Assembly (NCBI GenBank): GCA_002811645.1
Contig: PDIP01000103.1
Location: 18,563 to 82,562 of the forward strand
DNA length: 64,000 nt
Direction of reading: 5' to 3'
From: Corallochytrium limacisporum
Lineage: Eukaryota; Opisthokonta
This document shows, in pieces, positions 11,143 to 21,537 of the stretch. Position 1 is the first letter of the stretch, and the number at the start of each line of letters is the position of its first letter. The position numbers and the translations under genes were made by a program. The notes under the pieces were generated by a model that saw only the letters and a list, made by a program, of their open reading frames with translations, had not been told where the DNA came from and did not search any database.

Positions 11143-12239
11143 AGTTTCTCTCCTTGGTTACAATCTTTGCACTCTTTCTACTACGACACCATGGCGATTG
11201 TTCCCTTGTCGTTCCGGGCCGAATCCAAAATATAAACAAAATCCTCTATCTTTGTTTCGAGTTCAATGTCACGACATTTTCGTGTTTCCATATCATGGCT
11301 GTAATACCTGTTTCCGACGCTCACCAATCTCACAGCTTAACCACCCGGACACAGCAGCGCCTTTCCAGAACAGCATCAAGTGCGCGGGACATTCCGATGG
11401 TCTGGGTTGGGTTGCCCCGGGGAGGAGGGAGGGGAGGGGGGCCACCGCGAACGCACATTTGCAGTCTTGGGTCCTCCGCTGCACGCCCGCAACATAGAGC
11501 CTACTACGTTCTGCCATACCCAGCAGTCCTTCTCACAAACGCGAGCCAAGCGCTCCGGACTCCCCCTTCCCACTGGGGCTCCCAGAAAGCCAATCTTCCC
11601 ATCCGGTACCGTACTACTGCACTGCTGTGGCTACGGGGTCCATTATGCACGATACACCGGGCGCTCCATTGACCCCAAGCCTGAGCCGCGCGCGCAAACA
11701 CACACCGTAGAAGAGGGGGCAGCACCAGGGAAAAAGAATAAAAAAAAAAAAACCAAAAAGGAAAGGGAAAGAAAATAGGCCCCTGAAGGTGGAGCAATTT
11801 CCCTCCTGGAGGAGCATGACAGGGCGTGAAGTGTGTACATATTCGATACAATCGAATGAAGCAGACGACGGCGGGCAACCGGCCCGCGAATCTAAGACAA
11901 GGGACTAAAGATCCACCATGGTGTCAAAGAGAACTAAAATGGTATGTATGTAATGTGTAAACGAACAGATACGAGACGGGCACTGAAAAGAGATGCAAGG
12001 CAAAAGGAAGAACAAAAACAGGAGGAATACCTGCCCGCTCTCTCGTGTGCCGCGCTATTGATGTGTAGCTTCTGTCAATTCCGCTTTTCAAAAACTGCGC
12101 TATGCGCATACTTGTGGAGGATGAACATGGTGTGAACACTGGAGTGATCCTGTGTTACTTCCGGACTGGTGTTTTCTCAATATGACGTGAACTAATCTGC
12201 TGAGCTCCTGGCCCAGGGTCTTATGTACCGGGAGGAACC
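11143..12239. other. intergenic between two minus-strand genes
   Basis: About 1.1 kb, with G-runs around 11415-11450 that include CCCCGGGG, and an A-rich stretch near 11735-11775. Open frames here are low-complexity and overlap each other on both strands. It should contain the promoter of the bromodomain-GATA gene and the 3' end of the pyrophosphatase gene. Confidence 0.5.
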
Positions 12240-13085
12240 CTAGCATGCCTCAGCTTCCTTTTGTTGGGCCATAAACTGCTTGTACTGGAGGTGGCACTCG
12301 TTAATGACGTTGATAGCATAGTCTTGGTCCTTGCATTCCCCGTCAAAGCAGTACTTGTTCTCTGGCTTGCCATCGACGGTCTTGTACAAACGGTACCAGT
12401 TGCGAATTTCGTCAATGACCTCGGGCTTTTCCCGCTTCAGATCCTCGAGAGTATTCAATACCGGTGCCATTTCATCGTCAGTCTTGATACAGATCACCTT
12501 CCAGTCGCACTCTCCCTCGTCGATTAATCCAAGGATGCCGAGGGGCTTCACGGGAGTCACGCACCCCACGCCCAGGGTCTTTGATCCAATCTCTACTACA
12601 TCAATGGGGTCAGCGTCTCCCCTCAGGCCAGTTTCGTTGATTTCGTTGGGGTCTTCGTAGGTCTGAGGCAGCATGCCGTAGTTGTGCAGAACAGGCCCAT
12701 AGCTAATCTTGCGAGGCTTGCCGTTCTTGACATCCACCTTAATGGGCGTCATCGGTTCTGTAAGGTTGACTTCACACTTGTCCTGTGTTCCCCGTGGCAT
12801 CTCGCAGACAAAGTTAAACACATTTCCTGCCCCGTTAGCCTTCAGGGGGATGTCATGCCAGATGGAAATGGTTTCACGCTTAATGCAATCCCGCATGAGT
12901 ACTTTGTAGTCCAGTGTTCCCTCGTCACCGCTTACCTTCACAGCGTATCGGGGTGTACCCTTGGCCTGCAGGGCAAAGTGCCGGGTGGCCACAGCCCCGC
13001 ACGCTGGTGCTACCATCTTACGTCCAAGCTGCTGTGCATGCCTGGACATTTGTAGGGTAGCACGGTTTGCTACCAAAGAGAGCAT
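12240..13085 (-). CDS. PPA2: mitochondrial-type family I inorganic pyrophosphatase
   Basis: The gene encodes 281 residues with no intron. It hydrolyses PPi to two phosphates with Mg2+. The first about 40 residues are rich in Arg, Ala and Ser with no acidic residue, which suggests a mitochondrial presequence. The catalytic core follows, with the YGPVLHNYGMLPQTYEDP block. The metal-binding signature reads GDADPIDV, with D157, D159 and D162 equivalent to yeast D115, D117 and D120; D189 and D194 in IDEGECDWKVI are also present. The position between the first two aspartates is Ala where eukaryotic enzymes usually have Asn. All metal ligands are intact, so activity is expected. It lies upstream of, and on the same strand as, the bromodomain-GATA gene, with no sign of co-transcription. 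Confidence 0.96.
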   Translation of the reverse strand: MLSLVANRATLQMSRHAQQLGRKMVAPACGAVATRHFALQAKGTPRYAVKVSGDEGTLDYKVLMRDCIKRETISIWHDIPLKANGAGNVFNFVCEMPRGTQDKCEVNLTEPMTPIKVDVKNGKPRKISYGPVLHNYGMLPQTYEDPNEINETGLRGDADPIDVVEIGSKTLGVGCVTPVKPLGILGLIDEGECDWKVICIKTDDEMAPVLNTLEDLKREKPEVIDEIRNWYRLYKTVDGKPENKYCFDGECKDQDYAINVINECHLQYKQFMAQQKEAEAC

Positions 13086-13594
13086 GTTGATCCCTTCCTT
13101 TTCTGTTTCCCTTTTTGATTTTATGAAGCGTACTCGCTATCTGTCTTTTATGTCTAGTGCCAAGAATGTTAATTTCCGGCGCAAAAACTTATTCCGAATT
13201 AATTCCGGCTATCGCTATTCAGCTTTCCCGTCGTGATTGTGTCTATGACTAATCATGTAAATCCCACGTGAATTGAAGGTAACTTCGGCACTTCAAACAC
13301 CTTCCCAGTGCTTCCTATATTCAGTGTCCACCCGGAAACAGTGACCAAGGGGTGAAGAAATTCTAGTAAGCCACATTGTCGGAACGGTTTGCGAGTTTCC
13401 AGCCCAGAAGCCATCATCTTGCGCACTTCTCAAAACTTCTTGAAACTTTGAGGTCGCTCTCCCCAGGCCGCACCAGCGCCGAGACGTTTTGTTTTCTTGG
13501 CCACCAGAGCCCGATGGCCAATCCGGGACCGTGTGCGAGTCATAGTATTGGGCCCTTCTCTCCCAAACCCCCCCCCCTTCCCCTTCTCTGGGCT

Positions 13595-13876
13595 TCGGAT
13601 CCCCTTGGGTGGGTGGGATGGTTCCCCCGGGAGAAANNNNNNNNNNNNNNNNNNNNNNNNNNNNNNNNNNNNNNNNNNNNNNNNNNNNNNNNNNNNNNNN
13701 NNNNNNNNNNNNNNNNNNNNNNNNNNNNNNNNNNNNNNNNNNNNNNNNNNNNNNNNNNNNNNNNNNNNNNNNNNNNNNNNNNNNNNNNNNNNNNNNNNNN
13801 NNNNNNNNNNNNNNNNNNNNNNNNNNNNNNNNNTCGGATCCCCTTGGGTGGGTGGGAGGGTTCCCGCGGGAGAAAA
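13595..13876. repeat. assembly gap (197 N) bounded by a 42-bp direct repeat
   Basis: The N-run is 13637-13833. The 42 bases before it (13595-13636, starting TCGGATCCCCTTGGGTGGGT) reappear straight after it (from 13834) with two substitutions. The locus is therefore either a minisatellite that could not be assembled, or two contig ends that overlap. Confidence 0.85.
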
Positions 13877-14384
13877 CCCCTCATCGGTGCGGTCCCGCAC
13901 TCCCCCTCCCCCCCCCTTCCTGGGGACTAAGTCTATTTTTCTTTTTTGTCGCCTTCGCGCGCGCGTGGTTCTCCACTACCCTCACCTCCCCTTCCATACT
14001 TTCCGCGCCTCTTTTTTTTCATAATGAATATATTGAGATTTGGGCTTCCGGCTGGATGCATATTCTAAAAATGTGCTCCTCCTTGGGGATCCAAAGCATT
14101 CTTCTTCTCCCCCCCCCCCAAACCTCCTCCTCCTTTTCTCCTTTCTTTCCCCCGGGGCAGACCAACTTCAAAACAGTCGGGATGCTGTTGTACAGCATAG
14201 CTGCGTGTTCGAGATAAAAAGTGACGGCGTGTTCCTTCAACCGCGCTCACCGGGTATTACTTTTTCCGATTTTGTGTACTTAATTTGCCAAAACCCAACT
14301 ATTTTTTTCTTGTTTGGCACGGTCTGCTGACGCGATTCCCACTACGAAGCGGCTAACGTAACGGCACACGACAGACGAAAACCA

Positions 14385-14441
14385 GGAAAAAATATGGTAT
14401 AGTTCCTACCATGAAGGCAGGTCAACAAAAAACTTCAGGGC
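14385..14441 (+). repeat. left arm of a long-range inverted repeat
   Basis: The first 24 bases (14385-14408, beginning GGAAAAAATATGGTATAG) are the exact reverse complement of 15895-15918. The match extends with one mismatch and small indels for about 57 bases. Confidence 0.85.
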
Positions 14442-15855
14442 AGACCAATGCATAGGATGGATCCTAGGACAGCCACAAACGAAGAAAAAAACACTTGCTA
14501 AGCCGACGAATTTCGGCATACGACCTCCAAAAATTTCCAGAAACCATTGTCGGTTGAGTAGTCGATGAAGGCCCCTTTACTGGAAGTATTGGCGGCTCCG
14601 TGTGCTGATCGGCCATCAGACTGGAAGGGGATTCCCCAAGGGACAGGCCGCGGAGAAGCCAAGAGAGAGGAGGGCCACAGAGAAGACATCATGCGAATAA
14701 AGGAATGGCTTGGTGTTGATTGGAAGGAAAGGGAATGGGACATAAAAGGTCTCGAAAGAAGTCGAACCTTTTCGCGAAAAGCACGGGAACAAATAAAAAC
14801 TAAACCGGCGCAAACAAAAAAAAATAATCAAAATTTCAAGAACCCGGAAAAGAAACGTTCGGTAGACGAAGAGCAGCTAAACAACCGTAAGATCCGCCAC
14901 CTACCGAACCAGCGAGGACACATCCGACAAGCATTCCACTACCTGGGCACCACCAAGGCCGTACATCATCACCATCTCCTATTATCTTTCGTGCTTCTCC
15001 CTTTCTCTCTAATTCTTGGGTTATTTATTGTTCTCAACTGTCCCGGGGTTGTATGCCCCCGTGCTTTGCAGTGCTGCATGTCTTAGATCGCCCGTGCCAG
15101 TCACGAGACCTTTGAAGGGGGGGGGCCCGGCGGGGAGGGGCGAACGACTGGCTGTTGTCAATCGATGAACGGTCGCGAAAAAAAAGAAAAGAAAGAAAGA
15201 AAAGACCGGCCCGCCGAGGCTCCTCCTTGTCCTGTACCCATACAAAACAACCGCACTGGGGGGTGGGGGACCGGCCAATGGCTTTCTTCTCCCAGCCCAC
15301 CACCAAAAGCAGAGCGGGGTGGGGTAGATTGCCAAAAATAAATCACCGCTTCGCCTGCAGCATCTCCACCGGGGTCCGGGGAACTCGGGAAACGAGAGCG
15401 AATGGCGAGGGGAGGGGAGGGGCGCGCGAAGGTGGTCCCCCCGTTTCGTGAGGGGTTGATGGATCAAGAAAAGAAAGGGACGCATACATTTACTACTATA
15501 ACAGAGGAATAGAACACACCAACTGCAATTCGTGGATAGTTTTACTTTTTCTTTTTTCTTCCTTTTTTTCTTTGTGTTGGCTGTCGTCCATGTGTGTGTG
15601 TGTGTCAGTGACGTTATTTCGGTGGGCCGCCTGTTCAGTATTCCGGAGAACAAGGGACTGCTTGCACACACACCTCTCTTGCAAGAGCCGCGGGTAGGGA
15701 GAGAGGAAGATTTTGGAGCCCCGCGGGAGGGGGGGGAGGGAGAGGAATGGTCTCGGGGCTGATGGTGATCAACCACTGCGGTATATACGCCTTGGCGGGC
15801 GGTCCCGCAGATTTGGCCGCTCCCCTGTCTCCGGGAGAGGTCCTCTTGAGATGAT

Positions 15856-15918
15856 GCCCTGAGTGTTTCTTTATTGTTGACACTGCCTTCATGATAGGAA
15901 CTATACCATATTTTTTCC
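15856..15918 (-). repeat. right arm of a long-range inverted repeat
   Basis: It pairs with 14385-14441; together the arms bracket about 1.5 kb. No target-site duplication is evident outside the arms and no transposase frame lies between them, so a mobile-element origin is only one option. An old inverted duplication is another. Confidence 0.85.
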
Positions 15919-17587
15919 TTCTTTTCTTGTTGGTGCTTTGGTCGGGGTTTTGGTCGGATCCAGTTGTTCTGGATCAATGCTGTCGCTGACGCACGGGTGC
16001 TCTCTGTTCCAGCAGTGGTCCCCGCTGTCCGTCCAGCAGCACGGATCCTTAAAAGAAAGTCAGCAAAATGAAATTCGTCGTTTTTTCCTCTTTTTTTCTT
16101 TTTCGACCGACGCAGACCGAAAGGCACGGGATCGAGTGGTGGTGGGTAAGGGGCACAGCCCGGACTGCAGCAAGCACGAATTGCCTCTCCTCCCGGTGTC
16201 GTTGAGTGCCAATTCGCCCATTGTTTTACCATAGAGAACCAATCGGGAATCTGGGAAAATGGGACAGCAGACAAAAAGCAGTTGACGTTGCAAAATATTC
16301 TCGACGGCCCTTCCCTTCTGTTCGCACGCGGCTCTCCATCGTTGTCCTTCCTTGAATCGGGAGACGGTGTGGTGTCCCGTTCGCAAGTCTTGGAAACCCA
16401 GAACGCGGGCGGCAATAGTTTCATATATTTACCTAGCAGATGATCGTCATATCACTTGGGCACACCAAAACGACACCCAGGTGAAAACCCATCAAGAGCG
16501 AATAGAGGAGAGAGCGGGACAAGAGAGAAAAGAGATCGGTGGGCGGCCTGGGACCAGGTGATAGATACCTTTTATTGCCGACGATTGCGGCACTCCTGGC
16601 ATGCTGGACTATAGCTCACACCGCCCAGAGGGGACTTAAAGAGGTTGTCGTCTGTGAGAAACTACGACATTGACAAAGATCTCTCTGGGCGGATCATCGC
16701 TGATTGCGCTCCCATGCACTTTGCATATCTTGGGTGCACTGTGCCACTGCGCCGTCTGGCACACTTCCATCTAGTGATGTCGGAAAACACACTGGTTACG
16801 CGGGTGCATCTAATTCTGTGACAATGTGCCGGAACACGAAGGAATACAGTGGAATTTGTGGAGCAAGAAGGAACACGGCCCCGAATTCCCGGAGCGTGTG
16901 TGGATCTACTGTAATTCAGTGCTCGACACATCGAACCGCGATCATTCATGCGACCGCGGAAACAAAATACAACTGAGGAAATCGTCAGCCATGTGGCCGG
17001 AGTTTTCTGTTTGAGCCACCCTTCCAGGGCCTGACAGTCGTTGTCCGGCCGCCCATAGTGCGGGATTGTCGCCCATTTCCGCCCCCCCCCCCCTTTTCCC
17101 GGGGTCCCTTTGTCTCATAGTACCACCAGCTTTTGGGACTTCAGATCCGGGAGTCTATTTTCAGTTGCACCGCTCTCTGCCCGGTAGCTGGCTCCGGAAT
17201 TAGGGTGGTTGCTAATACTGTTAGGGCATCAGCTTAATTGTGCACTCCCCCTACTTTGCCGCCCTTGTGGGGGAGCTGGGGGACGGCTGATCTTGGGCGG
17301 GAGAAACCGCTTAAGCTAGCAGCCAGTTCCAGGCGGAGTCCACAAATCTGCGAACCCAGTCGATGGTGAAGGCGCAGGTATTCTGAGCGCTAAACAACTT
17401 TTAAAATCTTCTTAACCTGGCAGAGTTTAAATAGCAATTATTTGAGTTCTATATGCAGAATGTGTGAAGAAGTGAGGACGGATTTAGTCTACTGAAGTTT
17501 TTGTGTGTCCTGAAGGAGTACTCTGGAAACAATGTAGGCAAACAAACGGAGCGTGTCACTAAAATTTAAAGACAAGAGGCTAAGAGC

Positions 17588-19180
17588 ATGATCTTCGAGC
17601 TTCCTCGACCAGATATTGAGCCTGAAAGGCTTATGCAATTACAAACTTTTATTTTCCAAAAGTCAGGTGGGACGGCGCCTCGCACCGTACACAATAAGAG
17701 TGCAGCCCAGTTGGCTGCAGGCCTACATGTGCTGTCAGACCGGGACCGGCAGACCTCTGTACAGATTGCGCACCGCAACTCCATTACGCAAGCCAAGGAA
17801 GAATCGGCGAGTAAGGAAGGCGAATCCAAACAGGATGACGACACCAAGGACGAGGATTTGAAATTGGAACAGATCAAACGCATGACCCAGGCGGAAAAGG
17901 ACGCCCGGAAAACAGAACTTCAGAGCAAATTGGACGAATTGGCGGCAGAGAAACAGAAACTTTTTGATCAACTGAAACATGCGCTGCAGGAGGATCAAGA
18001 GGACCAGGCTGCGGGATCCAAGGAAGGTACCGCTATCCAAACGCCGGCTCTGACACCACGGAGCCCACGAGATCAGTTTGAGTTTGACAATGAACAGGAG
18101 GCAGGCTCGCAGGGTACTGATATGGGCGCTTCGGAAGCGGGACCTGTGACAGTCCCTGCAATGGCCATGGGTGGCGTGGCCAGCGTTGCTGCGGGTTCAC
18201 TGATGAGCTCGCCACGTGGATCATCATCCCTGCTGAAGCAGGTCAGCCCGTCCGCAGCCGCCACCCGGGCAGCTCTATCTCACCAGGGCGGGGTTATGCC
18301 CATGTCGTATGGACGCATGCCACCATCGTCTATGTCAGGGGCTGGCGGGCGAACACCACCTCACATACCAGTCGGCGCACCACTCCCGGGACACGACCAC
18401 GGACTTAACCCGTACCGTCGTGGCTCCCTGAAAATGTCCATGGACCAGCCACCCCCTGCCGAAATCCCCCCATCAGGATACGCCGATCGCGCTGCCAATA
18501 GTCAAGGGTTTCGGCGCCGGTTCCAGTCCGAGACAGGCTCCGTGGATCCGCACTCTGCTCCGCCCTTGGAACCGGGTCAGCTGCCCGGCAGCACAGTATC
18601 GGGCACTTCGGGCGGACAGGCCAGTCTACGTGCGTCGCGCGAGGATGCGCCTCTCGGTAGTTCAGGCGGTCCGCCTCGCTTCCCAGGCGGTGGTCCCAGT
18701 GACCGTCCGTACGGTCCGCCCCCGGGAGGGGAAGATGGTTACGGCTATCGTCGGCGCATGAGTGAGCGCGACTACTTCCATGACCGTGACCGCAGGGGGC
18801 CACCACCGGGTCCAGGAGGACGTCCGTACGAGCGTGACCGCCGTGATCGTGACTGGGACAGGGACAGAGACCGTGGTGGCGGCCCCATGCGCGGACCGCC
18901 ACCTCCAGGCGACGACCGCTACAGAGATCGGGACCGAGATGATGCTGGCCCGCCGGGTGGCTACGACCGCCGTGATAGGGATTATGGCGGGGGCTGGGAC
19001 CGTGACCGCGACCGCTACCGTCGAGGCGGCGATCGTCGCTTCTACCGTGGTGGTGGTGGTTACGGGCCTCCACGCGAGCCGCGTGACCCGCGCGATCCGC
19101 GCGACTATGGTGACTCTCGCGGAGGCCGTGGTGGTCGCAGGCCGTTCTTCCGCGGTCGTGGCCGTGGTGCCCCTTACTGA
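17588..19180 (+). CDS. GPS2-like coiled-coil protein with RGG/DR-rich tail
   Basis: The gene encodes 530 residues in one frame. Residues about 88-140 form an acidic-to-basic helix (LEQIKRMTQAEKDARKTELQ, then LDELAAEKQKLFDQLKHAL). This resembles the helix of GPS2, the SMRT/NCoR corepressor subunit, where a similar LEEKLLALQEEKHQLFLQLK pattern occurs. The middle (145-370) is disordered and rich in Ser, Pro and Gly. The tail (about 375-530) is full of RDRDRD and RGG/RGR repeats ending GRGRGAPY, typical of RNA-binding or condensate-forming proteins. No folded RNA-binding domain is visible. The gene is certainly coding, judged by its length and biased composition, but the GPS2 link rests on one short helix and is tentative. 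A generic RGG-box RNA-binding protein is the alternative. Confidence 0.7.
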   Translation: MIFELPRPDIEPERLMQLQTFIFQKSGGTAPRTVHNKSAAQLAAGLHVLSDRDRQTSVQIAHRNSITQAKEESASKEGESKQDDDTKDEDLKLEQIKRMTQAEKDARKTELQSKLDELAAEKQKLFDQLKHALQEDQEDQAAGSKEGTAIQTPALTPRSPRDQFEFDNEQEAGSQGTDMGASEAGPVTVPAMAMGGVASVAAGSLMSSPRGSSSLLKQVSPSAAATRAALSHQGGVMPMSYGRMPPSSMSGAGGRTPPHIPVGAPLPGHDHGLNPYRRGSLKMSMDQPPPAEIPPSGYADRAANSQGFRRRFQSETGSVDPHSAPPLEPGQLPGSTVSGTSGGQASLRASREDAPLGSSGGPPRFPGGGPSDRPYGPPPGGEDGYGYRRRMSERDYFHDRDRRGPPPGPGGRPYERDRRDRDWDRDRDRGGGPMRGPPPPGDDRYRDRDRDDAGPPGGYDRRDRDYGGGWDRDRDRYRRGGDRRFYRGGGGYGPPREPRDPRDPRDYGDSRGGRGGRRPFFRGRGRGAPY

Positions 19181-19797
19181 ATGCAGCATCGTGTGTCTGG
19201 TGGTGCCCCAGTACTGAAGAATACAGAACATATCTAATTTGGTTCACCAGTGACTCTCAGGAGAATAGAAAAGGCCTCAACCCCCCCCCTTTTTCCCTGG
19301 GGGTTTTTTCCTTCCCAAGAAGCAGAGGCCGGCTGGCCGCAGCGGCCCATGTGATTTTGCAGATATCCAGGACTATTAAGATCCTAGACACTTAGGTCTT
19401 AGCCGGAACCATTCTGAATGTACGAGAGTTCCGGCACCAGGTCGGGGAGAGTCCGCTTTATTTGTACCCTGGTTTTGGGGGCGGGGAACTCGTGGAGGAG
19501 CCGTGATTTTGGTGGCTGTCGCTCCGTTGGTTGGACACTCCGCCAGATTTTGATCGAAATCGTCACTACCAAGCACATTGTGGCCCGAAACACAGAAACG
19601 CAAAATCCTTAAGTCTGAAGCTTTCAGCATGGGTGGAGCTTGAAGGTGTTTGATAGGTGAGCGCCAGGTACAAGATAAAGATCATTGCTTTCCAATTTAC
19701 TGAAAATTTGGCACCGTCAGCGAGCACCGAACGGACCTCGAAGGATGTGATTGTAGGGCTTAATAACCAATCATCATATAAGACTGTCAACAGAACC
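19181..19797. other. intergenic upstream of XPNPEP3
   Basis: About 600 bp with a C-run/T-run/G-run stretch at 19279-19310. The aminopeptidase frame is open upstream to 19657 but has no ATG before 19798, so this part is read as 5' leader. Confidence 0.5.
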
Positions 19798-21537
19798 ATG
19801 CAATACCCTGTTCTACGATTACATGGTCTCCGGACCTCTCAAATCAATGGGACAGGAGCCAACCTCTTGCGACCGACGCTACTCGGGTTCGGGAGGGGTG
19901 CTGCGTCGTACCATTCGTCCACGGGTCCATGGAATCGCCAGGGATTCCGCCGCCCCAGCAACCGATGGCTATCACAGAGTGCGAGCGCTGTCGCTACAGA
20001 AAGCACCGGTCAGCCTCTGCCGTTCTCACACCCGCACCTTTTTGACAATGACCGGCATCTTGCACCGGGCTTTACTAGCGAAGAGTTTGCCCTGCGAAGG
20101 TCTACACTCATGAAACGCCTCGCCACAAACAGTCGGTTCACTGCGGCTCCTTTAGAAGATGGTAGTCTACGTGTTGCTGCCATTGTTTTTGGCAATGCCA
20201 CTGCCACCATGACTAATGACATTCCCTACGTCTTCCGGCAGCACTCGGACTTCTTCTACCTCACGGGATTCGACGAACCTGGAGCAGTGCTCCTGCTGCA
20301 GGCCACGGTCTCCGGTGCGGGTCACACCACGACAATGAGTGACAGTGAGAACGTCGAACAACGAATCGGGTTCGGTACTACAGCATGGGGCACCACACCA
20401 TCTTCTATTGAAGATGAGCAACTGGAAGTGTACATGACAATGTTCGTGCCGCCGAAGGATCCGGAGCGAGAGATGTGGGACGGACCCCGCACTGGTATTC
20501 AGGGAGCGATGCAGTATTTTGGTGCGGATGAAGCATTCTCCACTTCAGAAACGGTGCATCGGATCGCATCGACGCTGGATGCTCGAAAGACACAAGCGGT
20601 TTACATTAGCCAACCCTGCATACAGAGCGCGGACCATTTGGGTGTCACGGCGGGTGTGCGCCAGGCGCTTCAGCAGCAGCAGGAGAGCCGGCCCACGTTG
20701 CAACTGATGGGCATCGACGATGTCGTAGAGAGCATGCGGGTCATTAAGACACCCGCAGAAATTAGACAATTACACAAAGTCTGCGATGTGAGTGCAGAGG
20801 CAGTCCACGAGGTAATGCGAGCGACCAAGCCAGGTATTGGTGAGCACTATCTCAGTGCTAGACTTGAGTATGAGTGCCGTAGCCGCGGGTGTGCGCGCTT
20901 GGCCTACCCTCCGGTTGTGGCTGCCGGTAACAATGCCAACACTCTGCACTACGTGAGCAACGACCAAATCTGCCATGACGGCGACCTGATCCTAATGGAC
21001 GGCGGGGGTGAGTTGGGATACTACTCCGCCGATATCACGCGCGTGTGGCCTGTTAACGGCAAGTTCTCCAAGCCTCAAGCAGATATTTACGATGCAGTAT
21101 TGAACGCACAGAAACAGATCATTGAGGCCGCAGGGCGACCGAACACAAGCCTCGACGGGTTGCACCGACTTAGCATGGAGCTCCTCGCGGAAGAGTTGCG
21201 AAAGTTGGGGATCTTGCCAGCATCCGCGCCCAGTGCGACGATGGCGCATCTCATGCGCAAATTTTACCCGCACCACGTTGGGCACTGGCTTGGTATGGAC
21301 GTGCATGACACTGGATCTGTGTCCCGGGCCATGTCACTGCGTCCTGGGATGGTGGTCACCATCGAACCCGGTCTTTACTTCCCAAAGGACAGTCGCGACA
21401 TACCCGAAGAATACCGCGGCATTGGAATCCGCATTGAGGACGATGTATTGATTGAGGGTGAAAATCAGGTGAGTGTTTTGACCGAACGGTGCGTCAAGGA
21501 ACGCGATGCCATTGAGGACCTCATGCGGTCTCCTTGA
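19798..21537 (+). CDS. XPNPEP3: mitochondrial Xaa-Pro aminopeptidase 3 (Icp55 type)
   Basis: The gene encodes 579 residues from the first ATG of the frame (the open frame begins earlier but only with non-ATG codons). Residues 1-65 are Arg/Ser/Leu-rich with almost no acidic residues, a mitochondrial presequence. An aminopeptidase P N-terminal domain (about 85-270, with DIPYVFRQHSDFFYLTGFDE) is followed by the M24 pita-bread catalytic domain. The five metal ligands are present: D401 and D412 (MDGGGELGYYSAD), H496 (HHVGHWLG), E523 (TIEPGLYF) and E547 (GIRIEDD). The Icp55/XPNPEP3 class trims one residue from mitochondrial proteins after presequence cleavage and so sets their half-life. It lies between two other plus-strand genes with its own leader. 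Confidence 0.96.
   Translation: MQYPVLRLHGLRTSQINGTGANLLRPTLLGFGRGAASYHSSTGPWNRQGFRRPSNRWLSQSASAVATESTGQPLPFSHPHLFDNDRHLAPGFTSEEFALRRSTLMKRLATNSRFTAAPLEDGSLRVAAIVFGNATATMTNDIPYVFRQHSDFFYLTGFDEPGAVLLLQATVSGAGHTTTMSDSENVEQRIGFGTTAWGTTPSSIEDEQLEVYMTMFVPPKDPEREMWDGPRTGIQGAMQYFGADEAFSTSETVHRIASTLDARKTQAVYISQPCIQSADHLGVTAGVRQALQQQQESRPTLQLMGIDDVVESMRVIKTPAEIRQLHKVCDVSAEAVHEVMRATKPGIGEHYLSARLEYECRSRGCARLAYPPVVAAGNNANTLHYVSNDQICHDGDLILMDGGGELGYYSADITRVWPVNGKFSKPQADIYDAVLNAQKQIIEAAGRPNTSLDGLHRLSMELLAEELRKLGILPASAPSATMAHLMRKFYPHHVGHWLGMDVHDTGSVSRAMSLRPGMVVTIEPGLYFPKDSRDIPEEYRGIGIRIEDDVLIEGENQVSVLTERCVKERDAIEDLMRSP

Larger units (their letters stand above)
13086..17587. other. 4.5 kb divergent intergenic region
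   Basis: It separates the pyrophosphatase start (-) from the GPS2-like start (+). It contains an assembly gap flanked by a 42-bp direct repeat, a long-range inverted repeat (14385 and 15856), A-rich and G-rich runs, and long but low-complexity open frames on the minus strand. One of these spans 15021-16424 (467 codons), but I see no protein family in it. Confidence 0.6.

Noticed and set aside
15021-16424. 467-codon open frame on the minus strand
   Set aside because: It is long, but the translation is built from low-complexity A, G and C runs, shows no domain, and overlaps other equally open frames and the inverted repeat. It looks like a by-product of simple sequence.
18405-19247. 280-codon minus-strand frame rich in His and Arg
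   Set aside because: Antisense of the RD/RGG repeats of the GPS2-like gene.
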